Shown: one piece after another, positions 10,305-21,719 of the stretch | Position numbering within the stretch: the first letter of the stretch is position 1 | Layout of the letters: each line of letters starts with the position of its first letter | NCBI GenBank assembly: GCA_032358255.1 | Contig: JAULBX010019079.1 | Coordinates: forward strand, 19,068-83,067 | DNA from: Heterotrichella gracilis | Lineage: Eukaryota > Sar > Xanthophyceae > Tribonematales > Xanthonemataceae | Reading direction: 5' to 3' | DNA: 64,000 bases | The notes under the pieces: model-generated | The model's input: the letters and a program-made list of their open reading frames with translations, nothing else | Told to the model about the DNA's origin: nothing | The model's database searches: none | Made by a program: the position numbers and the translations under genes

Positions 10305-12415
10305 CTATAGGCTGCCCAACCCAGACATCGCACGCAGCTTCTCCACCACAACGAAAATGATGGTGGTCTGGGGCCCCAGCCGCACGTAGGTTGCTCCCCA
10401 GCCCTTGAACAGCCCCCGGGAGCCGTGCTGGGCTATGATGTCCCGCACACACGACGAGACGCTGCACCTGGCACCCCCTGCAGACAAGCCAGTGGTGCGT
10501 GTGAGTGTGGGTCAGGGCTGGCACCCGCCAGGGTGGTTTGCTTGGACAGGAATATACTTTTTGGAAAATATGGCATGTTTATTGCTGACCATGAGCTGCT
10601 GTAGATACAACCGCACCCGCTCAACGACAAAAAAATCCGCCATCGCTTCATGCTTTCATCTTGTGCCTCGTACACCAGTGACTAAAGCATGGAGCATGCA
10701 CGTCTTCTTCCCAAGCAACCCTGCCCAGCAACCCATCCCAACCTGTCACGCACCCCATGCAAAATGCAACAACACCCCCCTTCCCAACCCGCCCTGCACC
10801 AGCACCCACCCACAAACATGTGCCTAAGCAACAACAAAACCCCTTGCACGCACCCACAAACATGTGCGTCTTGACCACATCCACCGGCGCCGTCACTGTG
10901 GTGGTCACCACCCCAGTCACCATGCTGGCCGCCAGGTGCGTTGTGAAGCTGTCCTGGGCCCCCGTGCGCCGCATGATGGCCTGCTTCACCTCGTCGTAGG
11001 TGGCGCACTGGGAGGCGGTCAGCAGGGCGGCGCGCAGCTGCACACACGGGTTCAGGGTTACGGTTTTGAGGTGCAGGGGTGGGGTGCAGGGTTAGGGTTT
11101 TGAGATGTAGGGTTCAGGTGGCCCACTGGGAGGCGGTCAGCAGGGCGGCGCGCATCTGCACAGGGTTGAGGGTGTAGGGCTTCAGGGTGTAGGTGTGTCT
11201 GTGGCTGGGGTGGTGGAATGCATGATATGGCGCACGGGGGTATCGAGCATTTGGAAAGCAAGCACGCATTGGGATGAAAAGGGTGGATCGCCTGCCATCA
11301 CTCAAGGCGGTTGCAGGTGGTAGCCTTAGTGCACTGCCATGCAATGCAAAATGCATGCCATCCCCGCTTGCAAGGTACTGCACATGCAGCCACAGCCTGA
11401 TGGATGTGCATGACCCATGATGATGTGCAACCGCCAAGCCTCCCCGAGCGTACCGATCCAGGCACCGTGCCCCTCCACATTGCCAGCACGCCCTCCTCCT
11501 GCAGGATTTTGCGGGTCACCGCCATGGGCCCCAGGTGCCGATTCTCCTTGGCCTGACACCGGGTCTTGACCAGGTCAGTGGGATTGGTGAGCGCTGCCGC
11601 AATGGCGCCGCTGGCCGACCCCGCCAGTAGCTTGAGGCCGATGGAGGAGCCCTGCTGGTCCGCGCCTAGCCACCGCTTGACTGGGCTGTACAGGCCGAGG
11701 CGAAACCCTGGGGCACGGTTTAGGGCTTAGAGACAAGGCGGCATGGCGTGGGCAATCAGCTGGCTGCCGTAGGGTACATGGGTTCCAGACTGTGGCATGT
11801 GAGGGTGCCTAGGTTGATGCCCAGACCCTTGTCAGGCAGTGCATGGGTGTTGGCGGCAGTATGCATGACCATTCATACCTCCGTAGATGAGACCTCTGGC
11901 TATCGCAGGGGTGGTCCCCTTCAAAAAAGCACCCACGCCCTCGTTCCGCAGGATCCCCGAGGTGGTTGCCAGCTGCAGGGCACACATTGAGCTCGTGAGG
12001 TGCAGCCACATACCCACACACACACACAATGGGCAGCAATGGTCAATCTTGCAGCGCAAGAGATGCATATTTGGAGACAAGGTTGTCAGGGGCTGCGTAC
12101 CATCCCGCTGGGCGCCCCAGACGCAGAGGCGCCTTGAAGCTGCATCCGCACCTTCAACACATCTGCAAGCCACCAGCCCACCTGTCAGCTTAGTGGCTGT
12201 TAAACTGTGAACCAGATGCCAGGGTTGAACAGGCTCTAATAGCAAGCGTGCCAAGGAGGGGTTGTGTGCATTTCTTGGTGAGTGCATATCAGCTTTTGCT
12301 GAGCTGTACAGGGGATGTGCCACCTACCAACTGGGTTTGTGCACGTGTTGGCAACTCCCACGCTCAGGCCGCTTGTGACAAACTCTGCCACAAACGGGTG
12401 CCTCGATAGGGGCAT
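10305..12415 (-). CDS. Mitochondrial carrier (SLC25), dicarboxylate/UCP-like
   Basis: Inner-membrane solute carrier of the SLC25 family. Six exons in coding order: 12415-12328, 12162-12101, 11972-11879, 11707-11454, 11037-10854, 10477-10305; all junctions keep frame and give 284 residues, the normal size. The three tandem repeats each carry the PxDxxK signature: PVDVLKVRMQLQG, PTDLVKTRCQ and PVDVVKTHMF. After the second comes GVLAMWRGTVPGSLRAALLT, after the third GLFKGWGATYVRLGPQT, which resemble dicarboxylate carriers and uncoupling-protein relatives. The substrate cannot be fixed from this. The third repeat has His where Arg is usual. The start ATG (MPLSRHPFVAEFVTSG) was chosen because it sits just before helix 1. 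Spliced length and three-fold repeat make the family call firm. Confidence 0.92.
10806..10824 (-). repeat. copy of carrier exon 5 donor edge
   Basis: Repeats cacccacaaacatgtgc of 10852-10868, which spans the exon 5 donor, about 45 bases farther into the intron. It would offer a second identical donor. Confidence 0.7.
11119..11163 (-). repeat. near-perfect copy of carrier exon 5 acceptor edge
   Basis: About 43 bases, nearly identical to 10999-11042 (ggaggcggtcagcagggcgg core), placed upstream of the exon in gene order. The spacer 11045-11118 is made of agggtt/ttaggg-like words, and more follow at 11163-11200. Confidence 0.85.
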
Positions 12416-13965
12416 GGTCAGCTGCAGCGATGGGACCTGAAAGTGCCACACAAGGGGGGTGACAGGGTGAATAGGTGAGATACGCATGCCATAGAGATGG
12501 GGCCGCGTGCCAACACCAACCTCTATAAGGGGGCCCCCAGCCTGAATGAATATGAAAAGTATGAGAAAAGTGTTCCGTTCTTCGCTCAAGCAAGCCTCCG
12601 TATCCACTACCCTGGGGGTAAGTGCACGCAGCGACCTTGTGCAGGATTGCAACTTTTTTGAGCGGAGCCGATCCACCGATGAGCGATATACTGCTGAAAA
12701 TTGTGGTAACCCTTGGCTCGCAGTGTACGCTACAGTTGGGGTACAAGTCCACAAGCTGCCCAGCCCTGCACACTACCCTCGGGGGTTTCTACTACCTGTC
12801 GCGCAGGGACACTTACCTCCGAGTGTGTTGACATCTGTCGAAGCCCCGTGAAAGCTCAGAGCCCAAGCCCACGCACACGGCAGAACAAGCGCAGCTCAGC
12901 AGATATAGGAAGAAGTTAGAAGCTCTGGGTCTGATAGAGCTGACGACGCGGCTGATAGCAATAGGAGCCCGTCACTTTGTGTCCACCTGTCATGCGAACG
13001 TAGCTACCAGCTGACAAACAAGGGGTAAATACGCGCGCGGGATGGGCAAGAAGACAACGTTCGTAATGTCTACTTGAAAGAGACCACAACACTAGAGCTG
13101 TGCAACCTTGAGCGTACGAATATAAGCGCGGCTTTAGCGCCCATTTTCAACAGCGCAACTGGGACCCACGTGAATTTCATTCGCTTGGGACCAATTACAT
13201 CCCTGACCCAGGGTCTGGGGACTTCATCACCCGACCGAGCCATCCATCAAATTTTCTGCGGTCTTGCACGAGGGACCGACCGATGCCAAGCTTTGTGCCG
13301 ACGATAGATGTGTAGCTCCATATGCTGGGCAAGTCGTTGTTGCAGACAAGCGCGCGTGAAGGCTGGCTTGCTGAGGCCGTCGCTATTCTGACCCCAGATG
13401 CATTTTGTACTGGTACGCATGTGGGCATGACATTTAGACCCGCAAAGGTTTGTGCCGTCCCGTGACTCCTCCACATCGCCCAACATGTGCACCACTTGAC
13501 GGGGTTGCTATTCTTTGATGCGACAATCCCTGCAGCGCTTTGCAAGGGTCTTTGTAGCCTCGGGAGTAGCCTGAGAGGCGTCTTGAGATCATGGCATCCC
13601 AGCAGCTTCGGGGCGGGCTCGCCCAGCCTTTCTGCCGGCCACTGCCTCTGCCCTGCAGGTAATCGCGCATACTTTGCAGTTCAACAGCTGATGGAACGAC
13701 TGTGCCCAGAAGTTCAGCAAAGTTTGTATGTATGCAGGCAACGATGGCGACGATGTGCAGGGACACCCACCCGGGATCCCACCATGGCACAAGGTGGGTT
13801 TGACAAGCAACTCTGCAGAGGCTAGGGAAGGTCACAGCTTAGCACACGAGCATGTGCTAACTATCAACCCCGAAACATGCACATGAGTGCCTCCTTTTGT
13901 GTGGGGCATCTTTGTTCCTATGCTGGTGAGAGATTAGTAATGACTGATTGTGATGTGCAGCACTG
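12416..13965. promoter_or_regulatory. divergent intergenic region carrier / VTE2
   Basis: About 1.5 kb between two gene starts that point away from each other, so it must hold both promoters. Several open frames run through it, but none resembles a known protein and none shows convincing splice structure. I could not place a TATA box. Confidence 0.45.
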
Positions 13966-16034
13966 ATGCCAGCCTTGCCATGCCAACCAGCAAAGTTGTT
14001 CAGCGGGGTGGGTGCCTCACCACCGGGCCTGAGTCAAAAGCTGAAGGCGAAATCTTGTCCCTGGATCGCTTGCTCAAGCGCAGTGGGAGGCTTCGAGACT
14101 GACAACAGTGCAGACCTCATCACTAGCACAGCGCCGCAGTGGGCAGATGCACTGACAGCCTCCCTGTCTGCGTTCTACCGGTTCACCAGGCCACACACCA
14201 TGCTGGGGACGTTCCTGAGCGTCTGCTCGGTATCGCTACTATCAGCGGTACGGCGTGCTTGCACGTTGGCTGCCCTTCATAGTTCATGCCTACCTGCAGT
14301 GGGGGTTAAAGGTGCATTGACGCCTGTGTTCCTCCTGCAGGGCAGCACGCAGCTGGCGCCAGCAGCGGTTACCGGTTTTCTGCAAGCCCTAACCTCAGCG
14401 CTGCTGATGAACATCTGCATCGTGGGGATCAACCAGCTGTTTGACATCCAGATCGACAGGGTCAACAAGCCCTACCTGCCCCTGGCCTCTGGGGAGTACA
14501 GCGTTCAAACGGCAGTGTGGCTGGTGACAGTCACAGGCCTGCTGTCCATCCTGATTGCGGCAGTGTCTGGCTCCCCCGCGCTGCTGGCGACTGTGACGGG
14601 CAGCCTGGCGCTGGGCATCGCCTACTCCACCGACCTCCCGTTCCTGCGATGGAAGAAGTACCCACTGGTGGCTGCCACCTGCATCCTCGCCGTCAGGTAC
14701 AGTGCAAATACCATTTAATGTGTTTTAGTTCATCTTGATGCGGTGGCATTACCGGATTTAAGCTGAGAAGAGCTGGTTTCCAGTGAACAAGGGAAGAAGT
14801 GCTGTGCTGGCAAATTGATAAAGCGTCCTCCTTTTGAAGGGACCTTGGTTAATTTTGCAGGAATACTAGAATTCTAAACTTCAAAAGTAAAATGCTACTC
14901 TACAGAAATAAAATGTGGTGTTCTTGTGCAGGGCTGTGATGGTGCAGCTAGGGTTCTACTTCCACATGCAGCACGTGCTAGGGTACAGCGCCCTGCAGGT
15001 CACCCGCCCCCTGGCCTTCACCATCGCCTTCATGCTGTTCTTCTCTGTGGTCATCGCACTGTTCAAGGACATCCCCGACGTCAAGGGGGACACACAGGTG
15101 GGGGCATGGTGTGATCATCATGCGCCATGCATGGTGTCATTTGCCAGTCGGGCGTTCACTAACAGCAAACATTGCAAGATGCCATCTCGGCCGCCAAGGA
15201 TTTGCTTTCGCATTATGATTATCTGATAATTCTGTGCTAATTCTATACATGTATAGCGATCAGTAGCTCTTGGACCAGCCGATGCGCAGAATCATTGGAC
15301 GCCCGCCAGAACTGAATTTGATTTCAGGCATGCGCATTAAATACAAGTTGGGCAATGGCTGACGCATGTGTCGTGGGCGCACAGGGTGGAGTGCGCACGT
15401 TGAGTGTGAGGTTGGGCGTGAGCAAGGTGTTTTGGGCGTGCATCTGGCTCCTGGAGGTTGCGTACGCTGGAGGGGTGGTGTTTGGGCTCACATCACAGGT
15501 GGGGTTGGTTGGTCTGTTGAACCTTAAACCCTGAACAGCATGCCATGGTATCTCGGTGGTGCAGCCAAGGGGTCATTTGTCATGTCGGCATCTTACGCTG
15601 GCAGTTGTTGGTGTTGGGGCAAATTTGCATGGCTGTGATCGTGTGTGCCTGTGATTGTGCGGGTCACGCGTGATTCAACTGTACATTACCACATTTAAAG
15701 CATACCAAGAGTCGCACCCGCAAGTTTCATGTGATGAAATGAATGCAACGTCCTTTGTAGTACTTGGAATTGCTGTTGCAAAAATCGAGCACAACACAGG
15801 CACATGCCAGGTTGAGGTGCTTCCATCACTTGCACATCGTCACCAGCACATGTGCCTGCACAGGTGTCGTGGAGCAGGATAGCCACAGCGTCAGCGCATG
15901 CCCTGTTTGGCTTCCTGCTCTTCAACCGGGCACAGACCGTCAACCTGAAGAGCAGCAGGGCGATTTACAGCTGCTACATGTTCGTCTGGAAGCTATTTTA
16001 CGCTGAATACCTTCTCATTCCTTTCTTGCGATGA
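13966..16034 (+). CDS. VTE2: Homogentisate phytyltransferase (tocopherol biosynthesis)
   Basis: Plastid membrane prenyltransferase that joins phytyl diphosphate to homogentisate, the committed step to tocopherols. Five exons: 13966-14247, 14341-14696, 14932-15097, 15385-15498, 15864-16034; 362 residues. A Ser/Ala-rich N-terminus of about 70 residues fits a plastid transit peptide. Then [13 protein letters not shown], the prenyl-diphosphate-binding NxxxDxxxD motif in [20 protein letters not shown], the second Asp-rich loop KDIPDVKGD, and the C-terminus [28 protein letters not shown] and the last motif favour phytyl- over solanesyltransferase (VTE2-1 type). The 93-base first intron has no stop and keeps frame, so its retention would add 31 residues; family alignment favours splicing. 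Hydrophobic segments are consistent with the multi-helix UbiA fold. Confidence 0.93.
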
Positions 16035-17795
16035 GTGCGGAACTATGGCCAAGCGGCAGGCATTGAAATGGGCAGGGAGAGGCCAAGGATTAAGGGGAAG
16101 GCCAGGAATTCATTACATGTGGCAGCGCTGCTGAGAGATGCTGGATAGGTCAGCATGTGAACTGCAGCATTGGCAGCTGGCTACATGATGGAGGCATAAA
16201 GGTCCCAGCCGGCCAAGCAGAGAGCATTGTATTGCAATAAGCAAGTTTTAGAAATCCATTTGGAGGTGCAGTACACTAGCTGCTGTATGGGCCCAAAATG
16301 TGCATTTTTTGCAGGGTTTACTGTGGTTTAGGTTTCAAGGTGCAAGCACTGTGCGAGAAATTTCTGTACTGTACATCACGTAGTGCCACTGAGTAGGGTA
16401 GCATAGGGAGCATTGATGTTGCTGTTTGATCATTTGAATGCACACATGTTGAGACGCTGTATTGCAATGGACGTACGTAGGGCTTCTTGTCCTTTGGAGC
16501 AAGTTTAGGATTGCCAGCAGACAGCTTAGGCAGGTTGATGCATGTTGACAAATTGAGAGCTGAAACAATACAGCGAGAAAATGTGGATCCAGTGAGATGC
16601 AGCCAGTAGCCAGTAGCACTTGCACTTTGCAAGTGCCTGACTTTTTAGGCAGCTGACAAGGTGGACCTCTTCACTTGTCACAGCGTAGTGTGGTTTCCTC
16701 CAAACTGTCTCGAGATTGGTCCTGTTGGCCCCCCTCTGTGACAAACTTTTGAGTAATTTACACGTACAGTGTGTGTTATTGACATCTGATGGGGTCCTTT
16801 GTAGCACATTGCACACGCAGATACTGCACATATTGATCAAAAGTGCCAATGGCACTAGCAAGAGCCCTGCGTCTGACTCAGCGCTAGCGGCAGCTGGTAG
16901 TGGGTACCCTAAGTCTCTTAATGACTCATATGATATCGACTGAGGCATGCCCCAGCCTGGCCCAGCATCTGCCGCGGGCCGCAATTAACATGCATGATGT
17001 GCTTGAAGGGCACTGGACCGGTTCAAGGAACCCTCGAGGGTTTAGGGTTCACCCTTGAGGTTTAGGACTTGCGCTTCCAGTATTCACTCACTGACTCAGA
17101 GCCTGACATGTACCCCATGTGGCATAGCAGCCCAACCTGGTACCAAGTAAAGTTTAATTCAAGTCAATGATACAGAAATATCTCCATAGATTAAACTGCT
17201 GCAGGCACTGTGCCTCCAAGGCGGTTTTGCCAAGGCTTGTGCGTCAGGTTCTGACGTGGACCAGTAACTGTTGTTATCAGACTTGCTTCACCTGTAGCAG
17301 GCCTTGTGACTCTCTGCAAACCATGCAGAACCACCGCCTGGTTCAAGCACCTGTCAACGTGCAACCATGAGGCAAGGAGGCATGCTACAATGGCTTGGCC
17401 ATGCCTGCACTGAAGTGCGACTTGGTCGACTCCTTTCCTTATCAGAGGTACTTGTTACAGAGGAAGGAAATAGCTCACAGCAGGTCACAGCGTGTCCCCA
17501 CTGGCTAGGAGACAGTCTAGGAATGGCCAAGCCATGTGACTCGGTGGCCTACAGGGAAGCTGCCCAGGAAAAAGATGTGTGCACTACCAACTGCACGCTG
17601 GAGCCTGTTCAGATGACACATACACAAACTGTAGCTGCTGCACCGTGCCAACCTGCTGGCTGAAGTGCTGTGTTGGCAAGTAGCCCTGTGTGCGCAGTTT
17701 GCAAAGCACTGCCCATGTGCCTTGCTCAAGCGCAATACACTGGTGGTGTTCGCGCATCCCACGCTCCATGCCCCCACACCTCAGCAGGCCCCACC
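16035..17795. other. convergent intergenic region VTE2 / uS13
   Basis: About 1.75 kb with the 3' UTRs of both flanking genes. A telomere-like patch (gggtttagggttc, gaggtttagg) is at 17036-17068. No gene, RNA or element recognised. Confidence 0.5.
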
Positions 17796-18733
17796 CTACT
17801 TCTTCTTGTTGGGCACGGTCTTAGCCTTGCCCTTCCTGGTGCGCGCGTTGGTCTTGGTGCGCTGGCCGCGGCACGGCAGGGAGGCAATGTGCCTGCGCCC
17901 CCGGAAGCACCCAATCTCCTTCAGCCGCTTGATGTTCAGCGCGTTGAAGCGCCTCAGCTCTCCCTCCACGGTGTACTTCTCCACCTCCTCACGCAGGGTG
18001 GTCAGCTCCTCCTCGGACAGCTCCCTGGTGCGCTTGTTCTCAATGGCCTGCAGCACACCAAGATGCAAGTAATTATCATTATTTTAGACCGAGGTGGACT
18101 GTGTGGCTGGAAGTCTAGTTACCAAAGACCAAAGACTTTTGTGTGCTTAGTGGTAAACCTAGTCAGGCTCCTTGCTAGCAGACTTATTTAGCAAGTAACT
18201 CACCCAGCTCTCCATGTATCCCGGAGTGAATATATAAGCTAGTAATGCAGTACTAGGTGTCATGCTGCAGCAGGGTGCAAGGCTTGCAATTGCATCTCTG
18301 CGCGGTGCAGAATACAAATTAAGCTGAAGTCCTGGCAAGAAGATAACTGATGCACCCAGGCACAAGAGCCCCAGGAAACGTGAATACTTGTCCCAGTTAT
18401 AACTTGCTGGGCAATGATGTGTGGGGACCCCATGTCTGTGTTGCCTCCTGTACATACCGTCTCGTGGAGGATGGCCTTTGCCGTTGTGGGCCCAATGCCG
18501 AAGATGTACTGCAACGAGAACTCTATCCTCTTTTGGTTGGGGATTTCCACTCCTCCCACACGAGCACACTCAATCCTCAGGGGCAGCCTGGACAGCTGCG
18601 CTGACCTAGCTGTGTTGGCAACAACGGGGGCTGCCTGGAAAGTTTGCCCTGCCCTGAACCCCTCGTACCGCCGCAGGGTAGGCTGGCTTGTGAGGGATAG
18701 CCCAGACATCTGGGCAACTAGTCCTGTTGCCAT
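17796..18733 (-). CDS. Plastid ribosomal protein uS13
   Basis: Small-subunit protein of the plastid ribosome, at the head near the intersubunit bridges. Two exons: 18733-18458 and 18047-17796; 175 residues. The first about 50 residues ([17 protein letters not shown], then Ala/Arg-rich) look like a plastid transit peptide. The mature protein starts about at [20 protein letters not shown] and runs through [31 protein letters not shown], then [20 protein letters not shown] and a Lys-rich tail ending in NKKK. Bacterial-type features and the transit peptide separate it from cytosolic uS13. A second in-frame ATG lies 18 bases upstream (18751); I prefer 18733 because MAT begins the typical targeting sequence. 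Confidence 0.94.
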
Positions 18734-19197
18734 TTTAACGTTCAGCCCCACTCAACCCACAATTGACGCACAGTGGCTGCGTTGGGCCACCCGCTGCACT
18801 CCCGACGTGCAACGAAGCAAAGTGATAACCCTGACTAACGCTGGGCGAGTGCGGGGTTATAGTCCAGTGTGGAAGGTTCCTGTTGCCCTCTCGAAGCGCA
18901 TGTTTTGGTGCAAAAGTGTGGCTGCGGCTGAACGATATGATCCCAGGGAGGAGATGGATTACAGTAAATACGAGTAGGGCAGAGCGCACAATGCATGCAT
19001 GCAAATGTATCTGAACGCAAACGCAACGCAAACTACGTTACTTTCAGTTCTCGAACCGGAAAGCTTTTTCAGCTTTCTTCCATGCTGGTGGTTGCAAGGC
19101 AGAGACTCTCTGCCTTGCAACCTCTGAGAGAGTGTGGCACTCCAACACTAGGCTTGCTGACGCCCGTTGTTCCGAACTTGCCAAACCACTGTGGACA
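18734..19197. promoter_or_regulatory. divergent spacer between uS13 and a small membrane-protein gene
   Basis: A 464-base spacer that should serve both promoters. It has a short inverted repeat with cagagactctctgcc at 19100-19117. No TATA box seen. Confidence 0.4.
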
Positions 19198-19856
19198 ATG
19201 ACCACAATTCTGCGCACCACACGACCCCAAGTTGGTGTTCCTGCTGTTTCAAAGCCTGTGGGTAATGGGCAATTGCGCCACCGTCGGTTCTCGGGCAGGG
19301 CTGTTGGGGGCCAGGGCCGAAACCGTGGCACAGCAGCGTGGGCAGGCACGCCAGACAGAACCCGTGGAGAGCTGGACTCGGACTCGGCAGCAGACATGGG
19401 GGAGGGAGTGAGAGCAGAGGAAGCTGGTAGTCAAGTGGTACGACATGCATGTCACCTTCCCGCAGTGGAGTTCATTTATGTTGTCTCCTGTTTAGAGCTG
19501 CACCCTCAACCACCTACATAGGACAATAACCTGTGGGCTTGCCGGCAAACTACTCAGCTGCGAACCAGTGTCTCAGCACATTGTCTTTCCACTCAGGTGG
19601 AGGCCTCCACTTAGCAGCGGATTCTCGGTGCTGGGGGGCGCATGCCCATCTGGACCCAGGAACTGCTCTTTTTCTTTGGACTCTATGTCTTCTCGATCCT
19701 CGACTTCGCGGCGTACTATTACATCATCTTTGTTTGGAAGCAACAGGTGGGTGTTGAAGTGTGACTGTTGGATACCGGCGTCTCAGTTTGGTTTGTGGCT
19801 GTATTTGTGGGCTGATGTCCTGAGACCACACCCTCATCCGCTTGCAGGGGCAGTGA
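19198..19856 (+). CDS. Small one-helix membrane protein, function unknown
   Basis: Tentative three-exon model: 19198 to about 19435, about 19615-19746, and a tiny last exon 19848-19856 that adds Gly-Gln and a stop. The first exon encodes a basic, Arg/Gly-rich N-terminus (MTTILRTTRPQVGVPAVSKP) like an organelle targeting peptide. The second encodes RMPIWTQELLFFFGLYVF followed by SILDFAAYYYIIFVWKQQ, one clear transmembrane helix with a basic end. The last donor (caacag/gtgggt) and acceptor (cttgcag) are good; the first junction is guessed. Shape and size recall nuclear-encoded one-helix subunits of organelle complexes, but I do not recognise the family. Confidence 0.45.
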
Positions 19857-21539
19857 GATTCCTGTGGAAGACCAACGCTGCCTCTAAGCCAAGAACAAGC
19901 CTCCTCTATGGCGGAGTAGGAGAGAGGATGCCTCCAGGAAACTGTGTTGTCGACGACTGACTTTCACCATGCCTAGATAGGCGGCAACTGGAACAGTTGT
20001 GGGCCGCTGGGGGCCAAGGCCTCCACTGCACCAGGCTGTATCGTGATTTCCATCCTCGCGTGGACTGGGGGTGGGAAGCAATAGGAGTGGGCAGAGCTGG
20101 GTTGTACAAGCAGAAACGCTCTGGCCACTCCTACTACTACCACTCCCAGTCCTGGCTGGGATCAAGCCAGATATAGCCTAGTTCAGTGAAGGCGTTGGCC
20201 TCGAACGGCCTCCAACGGCACAGAACGGGTCTTAGCCGTGGGAACCTACCTGTTGAAGACCTTTGTAGACCGCACCGCCTCTCTCGCACTGAAGGCCACT
20301 CGTGCCAATTTTGTGCTGACCTGCATGACTGGCCTGATTCAGCACAGCAGCATTCAGCCAGATCCCACTCCATAAACCCATTGCGAGGGAGGACCCAAAA
20401 AGTGGCGACCACTGCTTCAACTGTTCCACCAGCATGGCATTTGCTGTACTTTCTGAGCATGCAGGGTGAGGAGCAGCTGCCACAGCAGGGGGGCGCGGGG
20501 GGTATGCAGCAAGCAGCTGCAGGGGTGCTGACAGGAGCTACCTGAATGTGGACGAGGAGGAGGGGGGTGGGTGAAGGCACGGAGGTTGAGGGCATGGGGC
20601 CTGAGGAGGTGGATGGAGGAGGGCGGTGGGAAGGGGGTACAACAGCCCCCACTGGCAACACTGTTGGCAACAGCTTCAGCGTCGTCAGGACGAAGTGACT
20701 TTTTTTATGGCTGAGCATATAGTGACGTGCGAGGACATTCAGAATCAGACAGGGGCAGGGTTTTTAGCCGTGATTTAGGCATCACTGGTGGCCATGTGAA
20801 TGGGTTATGCCATACAGACCAAGGCTCGTTGAGAACAATTTTCATACCGTAGCCACTTTACCAGTGGCGGTGGCTGCATTTAATCAGACGTGTTAGTTTG
20901 CAGTTGTCAAGCTTGAAGTATAGCACCTGGTTTCCGTGATATTACATCAACAGAGATTTGCAAAGCACAGCACCTTGTGGGTATTTTCCTGAGACCACAT
21001 TCTTCTCCTGCTGCAAAGCGTTGCAAAGCACACCAGCAGGACATTTTGTGCCAGATTGTTCGCCACTGTCCCAGAATTATTAGGAATAGTACTAGCTACT
21101 GGATAGTAGCCATGCCTAGCGGAATACAAGTAAACATAACCAACCAGTCTGAGAAAGCCATTCCCATCCGTCATCGGCTTATTGCACGGTGCCGCAAAGT
21201 TTGAGATAGCCATGCCTAGCGCAGTACTATACGCTTCTAACCAGCAGATTGCAGCAGAATCCCTGCCAGGACAGTGTTCATGACAAGAATGGCCGCCCTT
21301 GAAGGAATTTCTTGCTTGTAAACTTGTTCACCATATGATACATGCGTAGCCTAAAGCCAAGCCAGATGGCTGCCGTGTGACGAATCATGCCCCACGCGTC
21401 CAAACCACCCACAAAAACACCCAAGCCCAGCCTGCATCCTCCCACCCCTATGCCTACTAATAGTCCCGCCCCCGGCCATGCACAGCCACCAAACCCCACC
21501 CAAAACCCTAATGCCCAGCTCACTGCCGCCTTGGCCCTA
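19857..21539. other. mostly non-coding region with one possible exon
   Basis: About 1.7 kb. One frame at 20214-20375 reads like protein (see next entry). The rest holds G-rich low-complexity sequence at 20480-20650 and an A/T-rich region from 20700. A diverged direct repeat around gatagccatgcctagcg occurs near 21105-21120 and 21203-21220. Confidence 0.4.
20214..20375 (+). CDS. possible terminal exon of an unknown gene
   Basis: A 53-codon open stretch ending in TAA reads NGTERVLAVGTYLLKTFVDR, then TASLALKATRANFVLTCMTG. Its composition is more protein-like than the other frames. An in-frame stop lies just upstream, so it would have to be an internal or terminal exon with an acceptor near 20190. 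No upstream exon was found. Weak. Confidence 0.2.
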   Translation, partial: NGTERVLAVGTYLLKTFVDRTASLALKATRANFVLTCMTGLIQHSSIQPDPTP

Positions 21540-21665
21540 AGCTGCCAGAGATGACACCACGGATGACTACAGTCATGAGGACCACATACATCAGACCCTG
21601 AAGACCTCCTGCAGCCTCTTCCCACGCTGCATCGCCCTCGCCCTGCACCTGCTGGCCAGACAGCC
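21540..21665 (-). repeat. decayed copy of the last coding exon end of the FAM114-like gene
   Basis: About 110 bases resembling 21718-21835 (agctgccag-gatgaca, ccacatacatcagacc, ctcctgcagcc), roughly 80 percent alike by eye. It lies past the stop codon, in the expected 3' UTR. The upstream flank has caaaaccctaatg. Confidence 0.8.
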
Positions 21666-21719
21666 CTCAGGCGGCAGCCACACCCAACCCACCACCCTCG
21701 CACCCATCTCCCTCCACCC

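Noticed and set aside
13434-13835. 133-codon minus-strand open frame before VTE2
   Set aside because: No recognisable motif, no splice context, overlapped by equally long frames on the other strand.
14248-14340. In-frame 93-base segment of VTE2 as coding sequence
   Set aside because: It has good GT and AG ends and its 31 residues interrupt a conserved helix-loop region; treated as an intron, though retention is possible.
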